Shown: positions 1-4,969 of the stretch, piece by piece | How the letters are laid out: each line of letters starts with the position of its first letter | Numbering within the stretch: position 1 is the stretch's first letter | Assembly (NCBI GenBank): GCA_023301645.1 | Contig: JALZUH010000183.1 | Coordinates: 1 to 5,594 of the forward strand | Reading direction: 5' to 3' | Length of the DNA: 5,594 nt | From: Akkermansiaceae bacterium | Lineage (GTDB): Bacteria > Verrucomicrobiota > Verrucomicrobiia > Verrucomicrobiales > Akkermansiaceae | Made by a program: the position numbers and the translations under genes | Notes under the pieces: generated by a model | Told to the model about the DNA's origin: nothing | The model's database searches: none | Seen by the model: only the letters and a program-made list of their open reading frames with translations

Positions 1-131
1 GGGTAACAACTATTCTTAGTGGTTGTTTTGTGCTCTTTACCACGCTAGCTAGGTGCATGTGGCGAGCTGCAAAAATCATGGAGATGCCTGTAGGTGTATC
101 TTTGGATGAAGAATGCAGGTGGGGCGAGTAG
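1..131 (+). CDS. C-terminal fragment of an unidentified membrane protein (5' end outside window)
   Basis: The frame beginning at base 3 is open from the left edge to a TAG at 129-131, giving the last 42 residues of a protein. The other two forward frames close within the first 20 bases. The fragment has a hydrophobic stretch (about residues 1-17, TTILSGCFVLFTTLA) followed by a basic patch (RCMWRAAK) and an acidic tail ending CRWGE, which is what the last membrane helix and cytoplasmic tail of a membrane protein would look like. The stop lies 22 nt before the ATG of the next gene, also predicted to be a membrane protein, so the two are probably co-transcribed. I do not recognise a family. With only 42 codons and no start visible, chance openness cannot be excluded. 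Confidence 0.45.
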   Translation, partial: VTTILSGCFVLFTTLARCMWRAAKIMEMPVGVSLDEECRWGE

Positions 132-153
132 TTGAAAATCATAGTATTTAAAC

Positions 154-639
154 ATGGCAGAAGTTAGTTATAGCGAGATAGATGTTGAACAACCGGAGGG
201 GGGTGTTTTTGTGCCCGGGCTCCTTTGCGGCTGTATTGGGCTCCTTGTTTCTCTGGTCTTACTCAAATTGGGTGCGTTCGACTCATTAGAGTCAGCTTTG
301 GTGGAGTTGCTAGTTAATGAGCTAAGACTTTCCCAGTCTCTGGTGCCATTGTCCTTTTCTATCTTACTTACTGCGGGTGCTCTTTATAGTATAGTTATTG
401 CATTGGTGATACTGGATTCGGCGCGGGCTTGGAGGCGTATTGTTATTGCTGTGACAAGCTGGGTCGTGGTGGTGGCTATGGTTGCTTCACTGGCTGTGTG
501 GGATATTTATTTTTCACCATTTATCGTTTTATCAGGTGTGATTGGGGCGTCGTTTTGTGCGGTGCTTTACTCGCATGTTCACAGGATGCCTTGTGATGCT
601 TTATCACATAGAAAGGAGGCTGATACGTGGCCCAAATAG
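154..639 (+). CDS. Hypothetical protein with four predicted membrane segments
   Basis: This 161-residue protein is not recognised. Four hydrophobic segments can be seen, at about residues 17-40, 64-87, 95-117 and 121-142. A short acidic N-terminus precedes them and a hydrophilic, His- and Lys-containing tail (142-161) follows, so it is probably an inner-membrane protein. No catalytic motif or conserved signature stands out. The ATG at 154 is the first start after an in-frame TAG at 142-144, but it has no Shine-Dalgarno site. An alternative GTG start at 211 (codon 20) lies 11 nt after GGAGG at 195-199 and would remove the acidic N-terminus while keeping all four helices. The 3' end overlaps recR by 13 nt, and the recR ribosome binding site lies inside this frame, which supports a shared transcript with translational coupling. 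The reading frame is probably real because of this arrangement and its membrane-protein pattern. No function is proposed. Confidence 0.7.
   Translation: MAEVSYSEIDVEQPEGGVFVPGLLCGCIGLLVSLVLLKLGAFDSLESALVELLVNELRLSQSLVPLSFSILLTAGALYSIVIALVILDSARAWRRIVIAVTSWVVVVAMVASLAVWDIYFSPFIVLSGVIGASFCAVLYSHVHRMPCDALSHRKEADTWPK
612..619 (+). promoter_or_regulatory. Strong ribosome binding site of recR
   Basis: AAAGGAGG lies 7 nt before the GTG at 627 and fixes that GTG as the recR start. It sits inside the last codons of the upstream membrane-protein gene. It is the only strong, well-spaced Shine-Dalgarno site I find before any gene start chosen in this window. Confidence 0.88.
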
Positions 640-1253
640 GTTATCCGCGCCCCGTAAGTGAGCTGATTGCTGAGCTGAAGCGCTTACCTGGAGTAGGGCC
701 TCGCAGTGCTGAGCGAGTGGCTATTTGGCTATTACAGCATGATCGTGCTAATCCGATGGAGCTTGCTGAGTCGATCCACGAGGCGACGCAGTCGGTCAGC
801 TCGTGTGGTGTCTGTGGGTTTTTCTCTACCGTTGAGGGCTGTCCTGTTTGTGAGGATGCAAGTCGTGATGTAGGGCAGCTTTGTGTGGTCGAGCAGGCGA
901 CAGATGTGCTGCCACTTGAGCGCTCAGGGGTTTTTAAGGGTTTTTACCATTGTCTTGGTGGGAAATTATCCCCTCTCGATCGCGTTACCCCTGATGATCT
1001 GAATATTTCTGCCCTCATTAAGCGAGTGGAGCAGGGATCTGCTGCAGCCAGTGAGGGAGAAGCGATGGAGGTGATTCTGGCTCTAGGCTCAGATGTAGAG
1101 GGCGAGGCGACGGCTAATTACCTAGCCGAAATGCTGGCACCTCACTCGTGTAAGATAACCCGTATCGCCCAGGGTATGCCTGCTGGCGGTGGACTGGACC
1201 ATGCCGATGATCTGACTCTGCTGCGTGCGATGCAGGGAAGAAGGAGTTTTTAG
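627..1253 (+). CDS. recR: Recombination mediator protein RecR
   Basis: RecR works with RecO (and RecF) in the cytoplasm to load RecA onto single-stranded DNA gaps coated by SSB, in the RecF recombinational repair pathway. The 208-residue product shows the full family layout. A helix-hairpin-helix occupies about residues 20-32 (LPGVGPRSAERVA). A four-cysteine zinc finger has C60, C63, C72 and C75. A Toprim domain runs from about residue 84 to 180, including LCVVEQATDV, the YHCLGGKLSPLD region and the acidic VEGEATANYLAE segment at 157-168. The C-terminal signature is GMPAGGGLDHADD followed by AMQGRR. Length is close to the roughly 200 residues usual for the family, so the gene is intact. Start is GTG at 627, set by AAAGGAGG. 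The usual dnaX-ybaB neighbours are not seen; instead recR overlaps an unknown membrane-protein gene upstream by 13 nt and converges with oppC downstream, overlapping its 3' end by 4 nt. Confidence 0.97.
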   Translation: MAQIGYPRPVSELIAELKRLPGVGPRSAERVAIWLLQHDRANPMELAESIHEATQSVSSCGVCGFFSTVEGCPVCEDASRDVGQLCVVEQATDVLPLERSGVFKGFYHCLGGKLSPLDRVTPDDLNISALIKRVEQGSAAASEGEAMEVILALGSDVEGEATANYLAEMLAPHSCKITRIAQGMPAGGGLDHADDLTLLRAMQGRRSF

Positions 1254-2191
1254 TCCTTGGCTGCCTTTGGGTCGAGGGCGTCTCTGAGTCCGTCACCTAG
1301 GAAGTTGAGGGCGAAGAGAGTGATGGAGAATATGATACTCGGGATAATAAGTAGCTGAGGTTGTGTTTCCATGTAGTTGGCTCCTTCCTTAAGGAGGATA
1401 CCCCATGAGCTATTGGGTGATTCTACGCCGAGGCCAAGATAAGAGAGGCTAGCTTCTGTAAGGATGAATCCCGGCACGGTAAGTGTGGTGTAGACGATGA
1501 TGGAGCCTAGGATATTAGGCATGATGTGTCTGGTAAGGATTTTCCAGTGGCTGAGTCCTAGCGACATGGCGGCTTCTATGTATTCTTGTTTTTTTACAGT
1601 CATCACCTGAGCTCGAGCCATACGCGCCATTGTGAGCCAGCCGAGAGCGCTGATGGCGATGAAGAGTGGGATGAGATTGGTGAACTTGAGCACCATGGTT
1701 TTATTCAGCTCCCAGTCTTCGATCAGGGTTTGGGCGACAATGTCTAGGTGCTCAGAGATGAGGATGGAGAAGAGGATGATGATGACGAGGAAGGGTAGTC
1801 CGTAGAGGATGTCGACAATGCGCATCATTATGCTGTCGGTTTTGCCACCAATATATCCTGCAATAGAGCCGTAGCTGACTCCGATGATGACCGATAGTGC
1901 TGTGGCGACGATACCTACGAGGATGGAGATTTGCCCGCCAAGGAGGAGTCTAGCGAGTAGGTCCCGTCCGACTTGGTCTGTGCCAAGGAGGTGATGGAGG
2001 TTGGGTTGTTGGAAGGTGTTTTCTAGGTTCTGAATGTTAGGGTCTTTGATAATACTAAAGAACGGCAAGACGAAGCAGAGTAGGGTGATGATGATGAGAA
2101 TGAAGAGGCTGGCTGTAGCCATGCGGTTTTTCTTCAAGCGCAGCCATGCGTCTGACCAGAGAGAGCTTCCTTTATTTGAACGATGACTCAT
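1250..2191 (-). CDS. oppC: Oligopeptide/dipeptide ABC transporter permease, OppC/DppC family
   Basis: This is one half of the membrane channel of a peptide importer, expected to pair with OppB and to contact the ATPases through its cytoplasmic EAA loop. In the 313-residue product, a first membrane helix lies at about 25-45. It is followed by the OppC/DppC signature LLGTDQVGRDLLARLL (68-83), the permease helices, the EAA loop (EYIEAAMSLGLSHWKIL at 203-219, with G212 and P225 in the expected places), LSYLGLGVESPNSSWG (249-264) and the C-terminal LNFLGDGLRDALDPK (295-309). Between GLPF at 131 and MAR at 188, the loop is about 24 residues longer than in E. coli OppC as I recall it; the extra part (about 146-171) is hydrophilic. 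The ATG follows the oppB stop by 5 nt with no Shine-Dalgarno, so translation is probably coupled to oppB. It is the last gene of the operon here; its TAA overlaps the end of recR. OppC is preferred over DppC from gene order and the OppA partner; the transported peptide size is not proven. Confidence 0.95.
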   Translation of the reverse strand: MSHRSNKGSSLWSDAWLRLKKNRMATASLFILIIITLLCFVLPFFSIIKDPNIQNLENTFQQPNLHHLLGTDQVGRDLLARLLLGGQISILVGIVATALSVIIGVSYGSIAGYIGGKTDSIMMRIVDILYGLPFLVIIILFSILISEHLDIVAQTLIEDWELNKTMVLKFTNLIPLFIAISALGWLTMARMARAQVMTVKKQEYIEAAMSLGLSHWKILTRHIMPNILGSIIVYTTLTVPGFILTEASLSYLGLGVESPNSSWGILLKEGANYMETQPQLLIIPSIIFSITLFALNFLGDGLRDALDPKAAKD

Positions 2192-2196
2192 TAAGC

Positions 2197-3117
2197 TTAG
2201 GCGTTATTGCTTTTTAGGCGTGGGTTGAGAAACACGAGTGCGATATCTGCGGCGAGATTTGCGAGGACGATGAGCGCGCCAAAGAGGATGACCACTCCTT
2301 GAAGCAGGAAGTAGTCACGCGAGAGGGTAGAGTTCACAAAGTGCTGCCCCATGCCGGGGACTTGGAAGATGGTCTCGACAATAAATGATCCTGTAATCAG
2401 GGCCGCAAATGCTGGGCCGACGTAGGCAATGGCGGGGATGATGCCACCGCGAATGGCATGCTTTAGGACGATCGATAGCTGGCTGACTCCCTTGGCTTGT
2501 GCTGTGCGGATGTAGTCCTGATTAAGAACTTCGAGCATGCCACCTCGGGTGATACGTGCAAGGTAGGCGGCGGTGGCTAGTCCTAGAGTGAGTGAGGGCA
2601 GTATCCAGTCAAAGGGGTCTCCCCAGCCAGCTACTTTGAGAAAGGGGACGCGGGTGGCGAGCTGCCCAGCTAGGAGTGGCCCAATGACGAAAGACGGGAT
2701 ACTAATACCAATCATGGCAATAATCATAGCGCCGTAGTCGATGATGGAGTTTTTCTTCAGTGCTGAGATGATGCCTGCAGGGATGCCGACTAAGATAGCA
2801 ATGAGCATACCGCAAATACCGAGAATGAGTGAGGCGGGGAAAGACTGGCCGATGATCTTAGCGACGGGTTGCTCCTTGACGGCGGAGTATCCTAGCTCAC
2901 CTCTGGTGAGGGCTTCTAGGTAAGCTGCAAACTGCTGCGGTATGGGGCGGTCGAGCTTGAAGCGTTCTTTGTTTTTCTTGATGATGTGCTCGGCGTGGGA
3001 TTTCTCACCTGAGAAGGGGTCGCCCGGCATGAGTCGGATGAGGCCAAAGGTAATGGCAAGCAGGCAGAAGATTACGACGAATCCTTGAGCGAGTCGGCTA
3101 ATGACTGTGGAGAGCAT
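2197..3117 (-). CDS. oppB: Oligopeptide ABC transporter permease, OppB/DppB family
   Basis: This is the second membrane channel subunit of the peptide importer, expected to form a heterodimer with OppC. Its 306 residues match the usual OppB length and are shorter than typical DppB. Landmarks in order are a first helix at about 9-30 ending in RLMPGDPF; a short periplasmic segment with LDRPIPQQFAAYL and TRGELGYS (72-79); the permease core from about residue 92; LPSLTLGL (173-180); ARITRGGMLEVL (187-198); the EAA-type loop DYIRTAQAKGVSQLSIVLKH (201-220) that docks on the ATPase; ITGSFIVETIFQVPGMG (241-257); and a C-terminal helix ending in LNPRLK. The ATG lies 9 nt after the oppA stop and the sequence before it has no Shine-Dalgarno, so re-initiation or coupling from oppA is likely. 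The gene appears complete. Family assignment is firm; the substrate range is inferred. Confidence 0.95.
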   Translation of the reverse strand: MLSTVISRLAQGFVVIFCLLAITFGLIRLMPGDPFSGEKSHAEHIIKKNKERFKLDRPIPQQFAAYLEALTRGELGYSAVKEQPVAKIIGQSFPASLILGICGMLIAILVGIPAGIISALKKNSIIDYGAMIIAMIGISIPSFVIGPLLAGQLATRVPFLKVAGWGDPFDWILPSLTLGLATAAYLARITRGGMLEVLNQDYIRTAQAKGVSQLSIVLKHAIRGGIIPAIAYVGPAFAALITGSFIVETIFQVPGMGQHFVNSTLSRDYFLLQGVVILFGALIVLANLAADIALVFLNPRLKSNNA

Positions 3118-3126
3118 GGGGTGAAT

Positions 3127-4812
3127 TTATTGAGCAGTTTCAGCGACGAGGTCGACGAACTTGTAGGGGTGATTATTAAGGAGGAGCGGGTCCCAGCCTT
3201 GAACAGTGTGGTGGAGCAGGTAGCACTGAGTATACCAGTAGGAGGGCATAATGGGCATTTCAGAAAGGAAGAGGGCTTCTGCTTTTTCTAGCTTTTTGAT
3301 GCGCTGCTTGGGGTCGCGGGTTTGCTCGGCGTCTCTGAGTATGGCTTCGTATTCTTCGCTGTGCCAGCCGGTGCGGTTATTACCATCACCTTTTTTCCAC
3401 ATGTCGAGAAATGTAGTGGGGTCTGGGTAGTCACCGATCCATCCGCCAGTGCCGATGTCGTAGTCGAGCTTGGTGAGTTTATCGAGGTAGGTCTTCCACT
3501 CGCTTTGTTCGATGGATACTTCGATACCTAAGTTTTTCTTCCACATGTCCTGATAGGCTTCTGCGATGGTTTTGGCACTTTCCTTATCGGTGGTGAGTAA
3601 GGTGAGTTGTAGGGTTTTTCCACTGTCGCTACCGTATCCAGCTTCTTTGAGTAGTTGCTGGGCTTTTTGCGGGTCATAGGAGAGGACGTGTGGTGGCTGG
3701 TATTCTCCCATAGGTGGCACCATGCCGTAGGCTGCTAGTTGGCCGCCTTTGAGGATATTGTCGATGATGGACTGGGAGTCGATGGCGAAAGCGAGTGCTT
3801 TTCTTAGCTTGAGGTTTTTGAGGTCATTGTGGGTGACATTAAAACGTAGGAAATTAGTGCCTAGATAGGTGTCTTGCTTGAAGTTTTGGGTGTAGTTCTG
3901 GCGTGAGTGGTCGATCATTTCCGGGGCGAGTCCGTAGGTGACGTGAAGCTGGTCGTTGAAGAACATGCGAGCTTCGGTGTAGGGATTGAGAATAGGTAGA
4001 AAGCGGATGCCATTGAGCTTTACTTGGTCAGCATCCCAGTAGAGTGGGTTTTTTTCGACGTAGATTTGGTCGTTAAAGCGCCATGTTTTTAGTTTGAAGG
4101 AGCCATTTGAGACCATATTTTCTGGTTCTGTCCATGGGTTGTTGGGTTGGGTCATTTTACCGTGCTTGAGGACGGTGTGCTTAGGCACTGGATACCAGGC
4201 GTAATGCTTGGTGAGATCCGGTAAGAATGGGGTGGGGGCTTTGAGCTCGAGTTTGAGAGTGTGTGAGTCGGGTGCTGTGATGGCTACACTTTTAAAGTCT
4301 TTGTTTTTGCCTTTGTTGAAGTCTTCGGCGCCTTTGATGTAGTAGAGCACTGAGGCGTATTTGGCAGCCATGTCAGGCGTGAGGATGCGCTCGTAGGAGA
4401 AGAGGAAGTCGGCTGTGGTGATGGGGGTTCCATCAGACCACTTGCCGTTGGGTTGCAGGTGGAATGTCCATTCGGTGAAGTCGCTGTTGCTCTCCCAGCT
4501 GGCAGCTGCTCCGGGGAGGTGAATGCCTTCTTGTGATGGGTGCTGGACACAGAGTCCTTCAAAGAGTGCCGTGATGATATTGCTCTCGACGACACCGGTG
4601 ACAATCTGAGGGTCAAGTGCTTGTGGCTCAGTGCTATTGCCAATCAGTAGCACCTTTTCCTTGGTATACTTGTCTACAGGTGCCTCTTGTTGACAGGAGC
4701 TCATGAGCCCTGCGAGTGTTACTGAGGTGAGTAATGCGCTGACCTTGAGGCTGTGGATGAGGCTGGTCATTGAGCTGGGATGAGCTGATTTGGAAGCGCG
4801 TGAGGAAAACAT
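3127..4812 (-). CDS. oppA: Oligopeptide-binding lipoprotein OppA (solute-binding family 5)
   Basis: This is the extracytoplasmic receptor that would capture peptides for OppB/OppC. The 561-residue product has a signal peptide ending in LMSSC, so C40 is the likely lipidated cysteine, with Gln at +2. Family-5 landmarks are EPQALDPQ (62-69), WTFHLQPNGKWSDGTPIT with TADFLFSYERIL after it (115-144), NGSFKLKTW (236-244), KNPLYWDADQVKLNGI (254-269), LRKALAFAID (336-345), GDYPDPTTFLDMW (460-472) and a C-terminal YWYTQCYLL. D461 falls where Salmonella OppA has Asp419, which binds the peptide amino group; this equivalence is from memory of the family. Two starts are possible: ATG at 4812, or Met15 (ATG at 4768-4770), which gives a more usual 25-residue signal peptide. 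Neither has a Shine-Dalgarno. First gene of a tight oppABC operon, with a hairpin-forming leader. No oppD or oppF follows. An OppA-like assignment is clear; murein tripeptide or dipeptide use cannot be excluded. Confidence 0.94.
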   Translation of the reverse strand: MFSSRASKSAHPSSMTSLIHSLKVSALLTSVTLAGLMSSCQQEAPVDKYTKEKVLLIGNSTEPQALDPQIVTGVVESNIITALFEGLCVQHPSQEGIHLPGAAASWESNSDFTEWTFHLQPNGKWSDGTPITTADFLFSYERILTPDMAAKYASVLYYIKGAEDFNKGKNKDFKSVAITAPDSHTLKLELKAPTPFLPDLTKHYAWYPVPKHTVLKHGKMTQPNNPWTEPENMVSNGSFKLKTWRFNDQIYVEKNPLYWDADQVKLNGIRFLPILNPYTEARMFFNDQLHVTYGLAPEMIDHSRQNYTQNFKQDTYLGTNFLRFNVTHNDLKNLKLRKALAFAIDSQSIIDNILKGGQLAAYGMVPPMGEYQPPHVLSYDPQKAQQLLKEAGYGSDSGKTLQLTLLTTDKESAKTIAEAYQDMWKKNLGIEVSIEQSEWKTYLDKLTKLDYDIGTGGWIGDYPDPTTFLDMWKKGDGNNRTGWHSEEYEAILRDAEQTRDPKQRIKKLEKAEALFLSEMPIMPSYWYTQCYLLHHTVQGWDPLLLNNHPYKFVDLVAETAQ

Positions 4813-4818
4813 CTCAAG

Positions 4819-4847
4819 AAAAGTGGCTGTTTTTAGCGAAAAAGTGG
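4819..4847. repeat. Direct repeat AAAAGTGG, 21-bp period, in the oppA leader
   Basis: AAAAGTGG occurs at 4819-4826 and again at 4840-4847, 21 bp start to start, which is two helical turns. The second copy overlaps the left arm of the 4835-4862 inverted repeat. The pair begins 7 nt upstream of the oppA start codon. It could be a paired binding site for a regulator, but the units are short and this may be chance in AT-rich DNA. Confidence 0.35.
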
Positions 4848-4862
4848 AGTAAATTTTTCGCT
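4835..4862. repeat. Perfect 9-bp inverted repeat in the oppA 5' leader
   Basis: AGCGAAAAA at 4835-4843 and TTTTTCGCT at 4854-4862 are exact reverse complements separated by 10 nt. The structure lies 23-50 nt upstream of the oppA ATG. On the oppA transcript it would form a 9-bp stem with a 10-nt loop; on DNA it could be an operator. It is not a standard terminator, because there is no U-tract after the stem when read leftward and the stem is only GC-rich at its base. Confidence 0.6.
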
Positions 4863-4867
4863 CATTT

Positions 4868-4890
4868 ATTGATGTATCATATTTATCAAT
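4868..4890. promoter_or_regulatory. Possible operator dyad ATTGAT-N11-ATCAAT
   Basis: ATTGAT at 4868-4873 and ATCAAT at 4885-4890 form a dyad with 17-bp spacing start to start. Between them is a further ATCA (4876-4879), which with TGAT at 4870-4873 makes a small palindrome. CTCATT (4861-4866) and AATGAG (4888-4893) extend the symmetry imperfectly. Placement between the two divergent genes fits a shared operator. This is inference from symmetry and position only. Confidence 0.35.
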
Positions 4891-4912
4891 GAGAGACTTG
4901 CCTTGGTATTAT
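4883..4912 (+). promoter_or_regulatory. Possible promoter of the YejB-like permease gene
   Basis: TTATCA (4883-4888, 4 of 6 to the -35 consensus) and TATTAT (4907-4912, 5 of 6 to the -10 consensus) are separated by 18 bp. Transcription would start about 50 nt upstream of the ATG at 4970. The consensus is the standard housekeeping sigma one, which may not hold exactly for this organism. Confidence 0.35.
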
Positions 4913-4913
4913 A
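4908..4913 (-). promoter_or_regulatory. Possible -10 element of the oppA operon
   Basis: On the leftward strand this block reads TATAAT, an exact -10 consensus, but the hexamer 17 bp upstream (TACAGT) is a poor -35. Use of this site would give a leader of about 90 nt carrying the 4835-4862 hairpin. A weaker alternative is TATGAT at 4876-4881 on the same strand, also without a good -35. The block overlaps the rightward -10 candidate. Confidence 0.35.
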
Positions 4914-4969
4914 TTACGGTTAGTAAATTGACTGTATTCATGACTGTCTGAGTGCGCCGTTAATATCTC

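Larger units (their letters stand above)
4813..4969. promoter_or_regulatory. Divergent intergenic control region between oppA and the YejB-like permease gene
   Basis: This is the only sizeable non-coding stretch (157 bp) in the window, and it is clearly more AT-rich than the genes. It separates two transport genes read away from each other, so it should hold both promoters and any shared operator. It contains an 8-bp direct repeat, a perfect 9-bp inverted repeat, a second dyad and -10-like sequences on both strands, each listed separately. No Shine-Dalgarno is seen at either edge. Confidence 0.7.

Noticed and set aside
928..946. GGGTTTTTA repeated twice with a 10-bp period in recR
   Set aside because: It encodes the conserved GVFKGFYH region of RecR, so the repetition follows from Gly-Phe codons rather than a separate element.
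1114..1296. 60-codon leftward open frame across the recR/oppC junction
   Set aside because: It overlaps the conserved C-terminal signature of recR and the end of oppC; no start signal and no recognisable protein.
2192..2199. Palindrome TAAGCTTA at the oppB/oppC junction
   Set aside because: An 8-bp palindrome covering the oppB stop codon is expected by chance and has no supporting context.
2741..2923. Rightward open frame opposite oppB
   Set aside because: Antisense to a well-conserved permease segment; Met/Ile-rich translation typical of reading a membrane gene backwards.
3085..3531. Two rightward open frames (3085-3291 and 3322-3531) opposite the 3' half of oppA
   Set aside because: Both are antisense shadows of oppA family motifs, with no ribosome site and no family resemblance.
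4284..4643. 119-codon leftward open frame inside oppA
   Set aside because: It lies wholly within oppA in another frame, its translation is low-complexity Ser/Thr/Pro-rich, and oppA has clear family motifs through the same stretch.
4854..4862. Terminator at the inverted repeat upstream of oppA
   Set aside because: Neither reading direction gives a GC-rich stem followed by a T-run, and the position is ahead of oppA rather than after a gene.
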